Shown: positions 43,674 to 51,339 of the stretch, one piece after another
Layout of the letters: every line of letters begins with the position of its first letter
Numbering within the stretch: position 1 is the stretch's first letter
Assembly (NCBI GenBank): GCA_965651265.1
Contig: CBFGRV010000005.1
Location: 32,051 to 96,050 of the forward strand
Source: CBFGRV01 sp965651265
Lineage (GTDB): Bacteria > Bacteroidota > Rhodothermia > Rhodothermales > VXPQ01
Length of the DNA stretch: 64,000 nucleotides
Direction: 5' to 3'
Notes under the pieces: generated by a model
The model's input: only the letters and a program-made list of their open reading frames with translations
Told to the model about the DNA's origin: nothing
The model's database searches: none
Made by a program: the position numbers and the translations under genes

Positions 43674-44870
43674 CTATAGCATTCGAGAGATCGTACCCAT
43701 GTCCTTGTCGCCGCGACCCGAGCAGTTTGCAACCACGATCTCATCGGAGCTCATTCCGGCTGCGAGTGTCGGGAGGTAGGCAATGGCGTGCGCCGTTTCG
43801 AGGGCCGGAATGATGCCCTCCAGCTCCGACAAAAGCTTTACGGCCTCAATGGCCTGCTCATCGGTGATGGTGACGTATTCGACGCGGCCGGCGTCTTTCA
43901 AGTAGGCATGCTCGGGTCCGACGCCAGGGTAGTCGAGCCCCGCCGAGATAGAGTGCGCCGGTAGGATCTGACCATCCTCATCCTGAAGCAAGTAGCTCAT
44001 GGTGCCGTGCAGGATGCCGGGCGCGCCACGCGTGAGGGTGGCGGCATGCCGCCCGTCGAGTCCCTCTCCGGCCGCCTCTACGCCGACCATGCGTACGTCG
44101 ATGTCCATCAGATACGGATGGAAAAGTCCGATGGCATTCGATCCACCACCCACACAGGCAACGAGCGCATCCGGCTTTTCACGGCCTTCCCGCTCGGAGA
44201 GCTGAGCCCGCGTTTCCTCGCCGATCACCCGCTGGAAATCGCGAACCATCATCGGATAAGGATGCGGCCCGACGACTGAGCCTATGATATAGAAGGTGCT
44301 CGCCACATTCGTCACCCAGTCGCGGATCGCCTCGTTCGTTGCGTCCTTGAGGGTCCGCGTGCCGGAGGAAACGGGCCTGACTTCGGCGCCGAGCAGCTGC
44401 ATCCTTAGAACGTTCAGATGCTGGCGGGCAACGTCCTCCTCGCCCATGTAGACGATGCACTCGATCCCGAATCTGGCGCAGACGGTAGCGGTCGCGACGC
44501 CGTGTTGGCCCGCGCCGGTCTCGGCAATGATGCGCGCTTTTCCCATCCGCCGAGCAAGAAGGATCTGACCGATCGTGTTGTTGATCTTGTGGGCCCCCGT
44601 GTGGCAAAGATCCTCGCGCTTCAGATAGATCCGCGGTCCCCCGAGCTCGGCGGTAAGCCGCTCGCAGAATGTGAGGGGTGTCGGTCGGCCGACATATTCG
44701 CGAAGCAACTCACGGTATTCGGTTTGAAAGGAGGGATCGAGCCGCGCTTCCCCGTAGGCGGATCGCAATTCCGCGAGCGCCGGAATGAGCACCTCCGGCA
44801 CGAACGATCCTCCATACGGGCCGAAATGGCCGCTGGAATCGGGCAGAGCTATTGCGTATTCATCGTGCAT
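43674..44870 (-). CDS. trpB: tryptophan synthase beta subunit
   Basis: TrpB condenses indole and serine on PLP. The 398-residue protein has the PLP lysine in REDLCHTGAHKINNTIGQIL, AETGAGQHGVATATVCARFG, and the phosphate-binding ACVGGGSNAIGLFHPYL, all canonical. The frame runs to 45038, but that extension lies inside trpF and is Arg-rich noise, so ATG 44870 (MHDEYAIALPD) is taken. trpF ends 7 nt upstream. It belongs to the TrpB1 type that pairs with TrpA. Confidence 0.97.
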   Translation of the reverse strand: MHDEYAIALPDSSGHFGPYGGSFVPEVLIPALAELRSAYGEARLDPSFQTEYRELLREYVGRPTPLTFCERLTAELGGPRIYLKREDLCHTGAHKINNTIGQILLARRMGKARIIAETGAGQHGVATATVCARFGIECIVYMGEEDVARQHLNVLRMQLLGAEVRPVSSGTRTLKDATNEAIRDWVTNVASTFYIIGSVVGPHPYPMMVRDFQRVIGEETRAQLSEREGREKPDALVACVGGGSNAIGLFHPYLMDIDVRMVGVEAAGEGLDGRHAATLTRGAPGILHGTMSYLLQDEDGQILPAHSISAGLDYPGVGPEHAYLKDAGRVEYVTITDEQAIEAVKLLSELEGIIPALETAHAIAYLPTLAAGMSSDEIVVANCSGRGDKDMGTISRML

Positions 44871-44877
44871 ATCCACG

Positions 44878-45531
44878 CTACCCCTCGCTATCGATTCTCG
44901 CTCGAGCCGCTTCGAGCGATGCCATGAAGCCGTCGATCTTCGCGAAATCCTTCTTGCCGGGAGCCTCCTCGAGCGAGCTCGAAACGTCGACGGCATAGGG
45001 CCGCAGCATCTGGATGGCCTGGCCGACGTTGTCCGCATTCAGCCCCCCTGCGAGAAACGTCTTGTATTCATGCATTACCGGAGCGGCAACACTCCAATCG
45101 AATGATCGACCCGTTCCGCCTAGCTGATGACGGGTATAGGTATCGAGGAGGAAGTAATCAGCGACATCCTCATATTCCTGAAACCGCAGCCGGAGGTCTT
45201 CTTCGGTGGTCTCTGAGCTGACGTGCAAGGTCTTGATCACGGGTCGTTCCACGGCCTCGATCTCGAAGGACGGCTCATACCCGTGAAGTTGCACCATCTC
45301 GAAGCCGGCTTCGTCGGCCATGCGGTTGACGTAATCGGCGGTCGCGTTGACGAAGATGCCTACGGGGATAGGGCCGTGAACCCACTCGATGATCTGGGCG
45401 GCCGATTTCGCATCGATGTACCGAGGGCTCTGTTCGTACAAGATGAACCCGAGGTAGTCGGCGCCCCGGGCGGCGCAATACCTGGCATCCTCCAGATTCG
45501 TGATGCCGCATATCTTGACTTTGACACTCAT
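44878..45531 (-). CDS. trpF: phosphoribosylanthranilate isomerase
   Basis: TrpF isomerises phosphoribosylanthranilate to CdRP. The 217-residue barrel starts MSVKVKICGITNLEDARYCA with the catalytic Cys in KICGIT, continues with GADYLGFILYEQSPRYI, and has the catalytic Asp in YFLLDTYT and the phosphate site in LAGGLNADNVGQAI, then VDVSSSLEEAPGKKD. The ATG overlaps the trpC stop by 4 nt (ATGA). Confidence 0.96.
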   Translation of the reverse strand: MSVKVKICGITNLEDARYCAARGADYLGFILYEQSPRYIDAKSAAQIIEWVHGPIPVGIFVNATADYVNRMADEAGFEMVQLHGYEPSFEIEAVERPVIKTLHVSSETTEEDLRLRFQEYEDVADYFLLDTYTRHQLGGTGRSFDWSVAAPVMHEYKTFLAGGLNADNVGQAIQMLRPYAVDVSSSLEEAPGKKDFAKIDGFMASLEAARARIDSEG

Positions 45532-46325
45532 CGCGCGGCGGCCTCCTCCACTTCTGTCCAGAATTGCGCCAGTGCTTTGCCCGGATCGTTGGCGCGCATG
45601 AGCGCCTCGCCCACAAGGACGGCGTCGATTCCATGCTCGGCGAGAAAGATGACCTCCGCGGAGGTGGAGATCCCGCTTTCGGATACCCGAACGACCTCCT
45701 GCGGGGCGTCCGCGAAGACACGGAGTGAATGGGTGAGGTCAACCTCGAAGGTGTGCAGATTCCTATTGTTGACTCCCAAGACGGTCACCTCATCGAAATC
45801 GATGCGATCCAGCTCACTGGCCTCGTAGACCTCGACAAGGGGAGTAAGCCCTAACTCGATGGAGGCCTGTACGAGGTCGTGAAGCTGAATCCGGTCCAAA
45901 ACAGCCGCGATCAAAAGCACGGCATCCGCTCCACAGGCCCGGGCCTCGAAAAGCTGAAAGACATCCACAATGAAGTCTTTCCGCAGGATGGGGAGGGACG
46001 TCGCCCTGCGCACATCTTGAAGGTCGTCGAGTGAGCCCGAAAAGTACCGCGGCTCCGTCAGGACGGAGACGGCCGTGGCGCCGGCCTTCTCATACGATCG
46101 AGCAATTTCTGCGGGCTTAAAGTCTTCGCGGATCACGCCTCGAGAGGGCGAGGCCTTCTTTACTTCGCTAATGATGGAGATGCCGTTCGACCGTAGAGCA
46201 GCGCGCAGGTCGATCGGTTCTCGGTTGAAATAAGCACCGTCCTCGAGACTGGAGAGGGTAACGGCTGCCTTGCGATCCCGAAGGTCCGCCCGCGTGTCCG
46301 CCACGATGCGATCCAGAATGCTCAT
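45528..46325 (-). CDS. trpC: indole-3-glycerol phosphate synthase
   Basis: TrpC closes the indole ring from CdRP. The 265-residue protein has IISEVKKASPSRGVIREDF with the catalytic Lys, the second Lys in LPILRKDFIVDVFQLFEARA, the Glu in LTPLVEVYEASEL, and VLGVNNRNLHTFEVDL. The start MSILDRIVADTRADL at 46325 follows the trpD stop by 10 nt. It is not fused to TrpF. Confidence 0.96.
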   Translation of the reverse strand: MSILDRIVADTRADLRDRKAAVTLSSLEDGAYFNREPIDLRAALRSNGISIISEVKKASPSRGVIREDFKPAEIARSYEKAGATAVSVLTEPRYFSGSLDDLQDVRRATSLPILRKDFIVDVFQLFEARACGADAVLLIAAVLDRIQLHDLVQASIELGLTPLVEVYEASELDRIDFDEVTVLGVNNRNLHTFEVDLTHSLRVFADAPQEVVRVSESGISTSAEVIFLAEHGIDAVLVGEALMRANDPGKALAQFWTEVEEAAAR

Positions 46326-46335
46326 GAATGTTCGA

Positions 46336-47406
46336 TCAATGGGCGCGAGGCGCCTTCTGTGATGCTTCGATCAGCCGGCGGAGTACCTCTCGCGCGGCCC
46401 CACTGTCCAGGCTTTCCCGGGCGGCCTCGAAACATTCGGACACGTCCGAATACTTCCCGCTCGTACGTAAGGCGAAGGCGGCATTCAAAAGGGCTGTGTC
46501 GCTGGGAGGACCATCCTCACCGTCGAGTATCCGGGCGATGATGCGCGCATTGTCGTCGGCGCTTCCGCCCTGGATGTCCCGCCTTCCATGGCGTCGTAGT
46601 CCAAATTCTTCGGGGTCAATTTGACGACCTTCCAAGGAGCCGGCATCATTCCTCTGCGTAACGCCTGCTTCGAGGGCGTTCCGCTGAGCGGCATTGTACT
46701 CGAAGATCATGGTCGTGGCAGAGATCGATATCTCATCCATCCCATCCTCCGAATGGACGGAGAGCACATGTTTGGCGTCGAGCGCCTGGAGGATTTCGGC
46801 CATCGTCTGAGCGGTTCGCGCATCGAAGGCGCCCGTCAGCTGTCGCCGAACGCCGGCGGGATTGCAAAGAGGGCCCAGGATGTTGAAGAACGTGCGGACG
46901 CCAAGCCGGTGCCTGATCGGCATGACGTGCTTCATGGCGGGATGAAAATTGGGCGCAAAGATGAAAGCCATTCCCGCGGCCTCGAAGCACGCCTCGACGC
47001 CTTCTTTGTCGAGGTTGACATTCACGCCAAGGGCTTCGAGCACGTCTGCCGAGCCGCAGCTCGACGAAATCGACCGGTTACCGTGCTTTGCGACGGTCAC
47101 GCCGGCGCCTGCGGCGATCAGGGCGGCGGCCGTGGAGATGTTGAACGTACCCGTGCCGTCGCCGCCTGTCCCACAGAGGTCGATGGCATCCGGATCTCCG
47201 GCATCGACCCGAACCGCATATTCCCGCATGACGCGGGTGAATCCCACGAGCTCATCGAGCGATTCCCCCCGCGTGCGAAGACCCACCAGAAATCCGGCCA
47301 CGGCGTGTGGGTCTGCCTCGCCTCTCATGAGGAGGTGCATGGCGCCCTCGGCCTCCTCCTGGGTCAGGTAGTCGCCTCCGGCAATTCTACGGAGATATTC
47401 CTGCAT
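46336..47406 (-). CDS. trpD: anthranilate phosphoribosyltransferase
   Basis: TrpD adds phosphoribose to anthranilate. The 356-residue class III nucleoside-phosphorylase-fold protein has the PRPP loop CGTGGDGTGTFNISTAAA, VAKHGNRSISSSCGSADVLE, the FAPNFHPAMKHVMPIRHRLG segment, and FNILGPLCNPAGVRRQLTG. The start is MQEYLRRIAGG at 47406. A 63-nt gap separates it from trpG; this gap shows no clear regulator. Confidence 0.97.
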   Translation of the reverse strand: MQEYLRRIAGGDYLTQEEAEGAMHLLMRGEADPHAVAGFLVGLRTRGESLDELVGFTRVMREYAVRVDAGDPDAIDLCGTGGDGTGTFNISTAAALIAAGAGVTVAKHGNRSISSSCGSADVLEALGVNVNLDKEGVEACFEAAGMAFIFAPNFHPAMKHVMPIRHRLGVRTFFNILGPLCNPAGVRRQLTGAFDARTAQTMAEILQALDAKHVLSVHSEDGMDEISISATTMIFEYNAAQRNALEAGVTQRNDAGSLEGRQIDPEEFGLRRHGRRDIQGGSADDNARIIARILDGEDGPPSDTALLNAAFALRTSGKYSDVSECFEAARESLDSGAAREVLRRLIEASQKAPRAH

Positions 47407-47469
47407 GATATCGGATCTTCAGACTGACGGTGAGATCAGTGCCTTCTGATATACGATGAGATCGAGCCT

Positions 47470-48051
47470 TCAGACAGCCGGCGCAAATACCCGCTCGAGC
47501 CAGTTCGCGATGATCGTGGGACCCTCCGTCGTGAGGACACTCTCTGGATGGAACTGAATCCCTTCAACAGGAAGATGGACGTGGCGAAGGCCCATCACCA
47601 CACCGTCGTCCGTCTCAGCGGTAACCTCCAGCTCCGGCGGAACCGTCTCGCGGTCTACCACCAACGAGTGATAGCGCGTGGCCGTAAAGGGGCTCGGGAC
47701 GTTGCGGAAGATGCTGCGACCGTCGTGCTGGATACGACTGGTCTTTCCGTGCATGAGGGTCGGCGCGTACGTGATGCTCGCTCCATATACTTCACCGATC
47801 GCCTGATTTCCCAGACACACACCCAGGATCGGCGTATCCGGCCCTAGCTCGCGAATGAGGTCCTCCGTGATCCCCGCATCAGCCGGTCGACCCGGTCCCG
47901 GCGAGATTAGGATGCCGGCAGGCTGCATGGCTCGCACGTCGGCAACGGTGACGGCATCGTTGCGCCGAACCTCGAGGTCGGACGTATGCGACCCGACCAG
48001 GTGCACGAGATTGTACGTAAACGAGTCGTAGTTATCGATGACGAGAATCAT
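47470..48051 (-). CDS. trpG: anthranilate synthase component II (glutaminase)
   Basis: TrpG hydrolyses glutamine and gives ammonia to TrpE, perhaps also to PabB. The 193-residue class I amidotransferase has MILVIDNYDSFTYNLV, ISPGPGRPADAG, the nucleophile in GVCLGNQAIGE and the His-Glu pair in GIQFHPESVLTTEG. The usual GVCLGHQ reads GVCLGNQ, a His to Asn change next to the nucleophile but not in the triad. ATG 48051 overlaps the trpS stop (ATGA); the longer frame from 48111 is within trpS. Confidence 0.95.
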   Translation of the reverse strand: MILVIDNYDSFTYNLVHLVGSHTSDLEVRRNDAVTVADVRAMQPAGILISPGPGRPADAGITEDLIRELGPDTPILGVCLGNQAIGEVYGASITYAPTLMHGKTSRIQHDGRSIFRNVPSPFTATRYHSLVVDRETVPPELEVTAETDDGVVMGLRHVHLPVEGIQFHPESVLTTEGPTIIANWLERVFAPAV

Positions 48052-49103
48052 GCCCGGAACGTATACGTGGTGAGGAGCCCTACCGCCTCTCGCGCCTTCT
48101 CCATATAGCATTGGGCCTGCTCGCGGGCCTGGCGGCCACTTTCCCTGAGTACATCCATCACGTAATCGGGCCGCCTCGCCAGCTCTTTTCGGCGTTCGCG
48201 TGCCTCCCCGAAATGGTTGTCAATCAAGCCGATCAACTCCTTCTTCGCGTGCCCGTAGCCATATCCGCCGGCCCGGTACGCCGCCGCGATGCGCTCTCGC
48301 GTTGAGTCGTCAGCAAAGAGCTTGATAAGGGCAAACACGTTGTCCTTCTCTGGATCCTTCGGCGCTTCCAGCGGCGTGGAGTCGGTGACAATGCTCATCA
48401 CCTTCCGCTTAAGCTCCTCGCCCTCGTCGAAGATGCCGATCGTGTTGCCGTAGCTCTTCGACATCTTGCGTCCATCGATCCCCGGCACGACCGCGACGTC
48501 CGGCAGGATGTAGGCCTCCGGGATGGGGAAAATGGGATCTCGCCCCTCGCAGAAGGTCCTGTTGAATCGCTCGGCGATGTCCCGGGTCATCTCAATGTGC
48601 TGCTTCTGGTCGGCGCCCACGGGCACGAGCGTGCCTCCATAGATCAGGATGTCGGCGGCCTGGAGCACGGGGTAATTGAACAGCCCCGCGTTGGGTATCA
48701 GCCCCTGCGCAACCTTGTCCTTATAGGCGACTCCTTTTTCAAGCTGCGAGACGGAAGTCAGGTTATAAAAGAGCCAGGCGAGTTCGGTGACCGCAGGGAC
48801 GTCGCTCTGCAAAAAGAGCCGCGATTTACTCGGATCGAATCCCAGGGCCAGATAATCGAGCGCCACGTCGATGGTGTATTTGCGAAGCAGCTCGCTATCG
48901 CGCATCGACGTAAGGGCGTGATAGTTGACGATGAAAAAGTACGAGTCGTGTTGCTGGTGCAGTTCTATATGCTGGCGCAGCGCACCGAAGTAATTGCCCA
49001 GGTGCAGCGTTCCCGAAGGCTGGATCCCTGAAACAACGATGTGACGGGTGTCGCCAACCGACACACGTCCGTCGTCGACTAGCTGTGGCTGGACTTCGCT
49101 CAT
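48048..49103 (-). CDS. trpS: tryptophanyl-tRNA synthetase
   Basis: TrpS charges tRNA-Trp. The 351-residue class I synthetase has the HIGH-type SGIQPSGTLHLGNYFGALRQ and the KMSKS loop in GRKMSKSYGNTIGIFDEG, and NYPVLQAADILIYGGTLVPV in the nucleotide fold. It is inside the trp operon, overlapping both the 162-residue helical protein upstream (ATGA) and trpG downstream (ATGA). Control by the trp leader would raise synthetase output when charged tRNA-Trp falls. Confidence 0.97.
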   Translation of the reverse strand: MSEVQPQLVDDGRVSVGDTRHIVVSGIQPSGTLHLGNYFGALRQHIELHQQHDSYFFIVNYHALTSMRDSELLRKYTIDVALDYLALGFDPSKSRLFLQSDVPAVTELAWLFYNLTSVSQLEKGVAYKDKVAQGLIPNAGLFNYPVLQAADILIYGGTLVPVGADQKQHIEMTRDIAERFNRTFCEGRDPIFPIPEAYILPDVAVVPGIDGRKMSKSYGNTIGIFDEGEELKRKVMSIVTDSTPLEAPKDPEKDNVFALIKLFADDSTRERIAAAYRAGGYGYGHAKKELIGLIDNHFGEARERRKELARRPDYVMDVLRESGRQAREQAQCYMEKAREAVGLLTTYTFRA

Positions 49104-49588
49104 CGTCCGTTGTCCCGTCCTTCTTGCCCTAATCGCTGGCGAATGGTTTTCAGGGTGTCCAACCTCGATTGGCTATTCTGCCGAATGAGCTGAAGGATGG
49201 CGCGCGTCCGAATCTGATGCTCGAGATCCAGCTCATCCGCGACGAGCCGACCGAATTCATCCTCCTTCGCGATGAGCCGGTCGATGAGCTCGGCATCCGT
49301 TCCGTCCTGCGCAAAGTCCTTTGGATCGAGGTCTACGCCGTTGTAGGATGGATACCCGGCACTGAGCACGGTCTCACTCAATTTGGCTATGTCGACGCGA
49401 GCCGTTTTCTGGAATCCATTCAGCACGCTTGCCGCCTCTCGGCTGTTGATCTGCCGAATGGTCTGGTCGTACTGATGATTCAGTTCGTAGTAGCGGCGAA
49501 TCAGCGGATTCAGCCGCTCGGCCGTTTCCTGGCGGGAAAGCGTTCGGCCCGCCCAGCCTTTGTTCAAGAGAAGCTCCTTGATTCCCAT
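49100..49588 (-). CDS. uncharacterised helical protein in trp operon
   Basis: The 162-residue soluble protein is predicted to be nearly all alpha-helical. Helices run through RLNPLIRRYYELNHQYDQTI, AASVLNGFQKTARVDIAKLS, DAELIDRLIAKEDEFGRLVA and a long last helix with RTRAILQLIRQNSQSRLDTL. The layout is that of a four-helix bundle, faintly like ferritin-like DUF2383 proteins, but the metal ligands are not evident. I do not recognise the family. Its position between trpE and trpS, with an ATGA overlap to trpS, suggests a role tied to tryptophan or to TrpS. Confidence 0.75.
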   Translation of the reverse strand: MGIKELLLNKGWAGRTLSRQETAERLNPLIRRYYELNHQYDQTIRQINSREAASVLNGFQKTARVDIAKLSETVLSAGYPSYNGVDLDPKDFAQDGTDAELIDRLIAKEDEFGRLVADELDLEHQIRTRAILQLIRQNSQSRLDTLKTIRQRLGQEGRDNGR

Positions 49589-49614
49589 GCGAATAGATTT
49601 TCTGCTTTAAGGAT

Positions 49615-51102
49615 CTATAACAACCCTTCTGCCGCCATTAGGATCGCTTCTTTCAAAGCACGAGCCTTGTTCACCGTTTCCTCGTATTCGCGTCCTGCAT
49701 CACTGTCGGCGACGATTCCGGCACCGGCCTGTACGTAGATGGTGTTGCCGTGGACCAGCATCGTACGTATGGCAATGCACGTATCCATATTTCCTGCGAA
49801 ATCGACGTGTCCCACCGCACCGGCATACGCTCCCCGTTTCGTCGGTTCTAGCTCGTCGATGATTTCCATTGCACGTACCTTGGGAGCGCCCGAGACCGTG
49901 CCCGCGGGGAAACAGGCACTCAGCACGTCCATGAGACCACGCCGCCTGTCAAGCTCTCCCGACACGGCCGACACGATATGCATGACGTGTGAATAGCGCT
50001 CAACGAAGGCAAACCGATCCACACGGACGGAACCGAACCGGCACACGCGTCCCAGGTCGTTTCGTCCCAGGTCCACGAGCATCAGGTGCTCGGCTCGCTC
50101 TTTCGGATCGGCCATCAGGTCAGCCTCGAGCACGCGATCCTCTTCGTCGCTGAGACCGCGCGGCCGCGTGCCGGCGATGGGCAGCACCTCCGCTTTCCCA
50201 TTGTCTACGCGAACCAGTACCTCTGGTGAGGAGCCGATGAGTGCGAATGAGTCGAAGTCGAGATAGAAGAGGTAGGGGGATGGATTGACCTGCCGGAGAG
50301 CACGGTACAAGTTGAGCCGGTCGCCGCGGAACTGCATCGAGAACCGCTGCGAGAGCACGGCCTGGAAGATGTCGCCTTCATAGATATGACGCTTGATTCG
50401 CTCGACGGCGGTCTCGAAGCTCGGGCGGTCAAAGTTTGAACCCATCTCCCGATCGAGGATGACCACGCGCTCCGGGCTTTGGATGACTGGCTGCGAGAGC
50501 TCGGTCTCGAGGCGTTCGATCCGCTCTCGCGCTGCCTCATACGCGCCCGACAACTCCGTTCGCTCGTCCACGAACGCCGCCGACATCAGTACGAGCTGAT
50601 GCTTCACATGATCGAATGCCGCGATGGTATGATAGAAGCACCAGATAGCATCCGGGAGTCCCAAATCGTCCTTCGGCTGATTCGGCAAATGCTCGATGAG
50701 CCGCACGGCATCGTAGCCCAGGTATCCCACCGCCCCGCACGTAAACCGCGGAAGGCCACTTACGCGGACCTCCGTGTACCGATCGAGCTCTCGTTGAACG
50801 GCCTCGAAAACGTTACCCCCAACCGTTCGCCGGCCTTCTCCATCCTCGATCTCCACATCCACGCCCCGCGCGCGAAGGATTTTATACGGATCCTTACCGA
50901 GGAACGAATATCGTCCCAGCTTCTCACCGCCCTCGACACTCTCCAGCAAAAAGCTGTGCGTGCTTCCCTTGCGAAGTGTCAGAAAAGCCGACACAGGCGT
51001 CAGCAGGTCAGCACCAAGCCGTCGGAATACGGGCACTACAAGCCGTGTGACGCCCTCCTGGAGCCGCTCTTCTACGAGGCGTTTGAATTGGTCGAAGGTC
51101 AA
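49615..51102 (-). CDS. trpE: anthranilate synthase component I
   Basis: TrpE makes anthranilate from chorismate using ammonia from TrpG. The 495-residue product has HSFLLESVEGGEKLGRYSF, whose LLES is the tryptophan feedback site (about residues 52-55), RHIYEGDIFQAVLSQRFSM-like sequence around 240, LPIAGTRPRG, HLMLVDLGRNDLGRV and CFPAGTVSGAPKVRAMEII. It is the first structural gene after the leader ORF and attenuator at 51123-51273, so it should be controlled both by attenuation and by feedback inhibition. Confidence 0.97.
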   Translation of the reverse strand: MTFDQFKRLVEERLQEGVTRLVVPVFRRLGADLLTPVSAFLTLRKGSTHSFLLESVEGGEKLGRYSFLGKDPYKILRARGVDVEIEDGEGRRTVGGNVFEAVQRELDRYTEVRVSGLPRFTCGAVGYLGYDAVRLIEHLPNQPKDDLGLPDAIWCFYHTIAAFDHVKHQLVLMSAAFVDERTELSGAYEAARERIERLETELSQPVIQSPERVVILDREMGSNFDRPSFETAVERIKRHIYEGDIFQAVLSQRFSMQFRGDRLNLYRALRQVNPSPYLFYLDFDSFALIGSSPEVLVRVDNGKAEVLPIAGTRPRGLSDEEDRVLEADLMADPKERAEHLMLVDLGRNDLGRVCRFGSVRVDRFAFVERYSHVMHIVSAVSGELDRRRGLMDVLSACFPAGTVSGAPKVRAMEIIDELEPTKRGAYAGAVGHVDFAGNMDTCIAIRTMLVHGNTIYVQAGAGIVADSDAGREYEETVNKARALKEAILMAAEGLL

Positions 51103-51122
51103 TGCTGATCTCGCTATAAAAC

Positions 51123-51153
51123 AAAAAACCCACTGTCCCGAGGAACAGTGGGG
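51123..51153 (-). terminator. trp attenuator: intrinsic terminator before trpE
   Basis: Read on the minus strand, CCCCACTGT (complement of 51145-51153) is followed by an 8-nt loop, ACAGTGGG (complement of 51129-51136) and TTTTTT, then TGTTTT. This is a clean Rho-independent terminator only 21 nt before the trpE start. The 5' arm is also perfectly complementary to ACAGTGGGG inside the leader ORF (complement of 51206-51214), giving a competing antiterminator. Confidence 0.92.
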
Positions 51154-51189
51154 CTACGGCCTGCGCCGACTCGATGCTCTATGACGGCA

Positions 51190-51273
51190 TCATACGCATA
51201 TCGCACCCCACTGTACGCCGGCGGACCACCACCAGAGATTCCGAGGAGCGATATGTTCGTGGATATTTTTCAT
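51190..51273 (-). CDS. trpL: trp operon leader peptide with Trp-Trp-Trp
   Basis: A minus-strand ATG at 51273 opens a 27-codon frame ending in TGA at 51190-51192. It reads MKNIHEHIAPRNL, then WWW (codons 14-16, complement of 51226-51234), SAGVQ, a fourth W (codon 22, complement of 51208-51210), then GAICV. Tryptophan is rare, so four in 27 residues, three in tandem, right before a terminator and trpE is the hallmark of a leader peptide used for attenuation. A ribosome stalled on WWW leaves codons 20-23 (ACAGTGGGG) free to pair with the terminator's 5' arm; one reaching the stop masks them. No strong ribosome site precedes the ATG, and a possible promoter puts the mRNA start within a few nt, so it may be leaderless. 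Confidence 0.9.
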   Translation of the reverse strand: MKNIHEHIAPRNLWWWSAGVQWGAICV

Positions 51274-51281
51274 GGAGCGGG

Positions 51282-51310
51282 AATCTAACTGCATCATCCG
51301 CAAAAAGCAA
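51282..51310 (-). promoter_or_regulatory. candidate trp operon promoter
   Basis: On the minus strand TTGCTT (complement of 51305-51310) and TAGATT (complement of 51282-51287) are 17 nt apart, within the 66-nt gap between the mscS-like stop and the leader ATG. The same -10 hexamer, TAGATT, is in the tRNA cluster promoter at 63197-63225. The start would be near 51275, next to the leader ATG. Confidence 0.55.
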
Positions 51311-51339
51311 GGCATGGGTACGCGCCTCCTCGCGGCCGT

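Noticed and set aside
51103..51339. T-box or TRAP-type control of the trp operon
   Set aside because: No T-box bulge sequence or specifier loop is seen, and there is no series of GAG/TAG triplets; the Trp-codon leader explains the region better.
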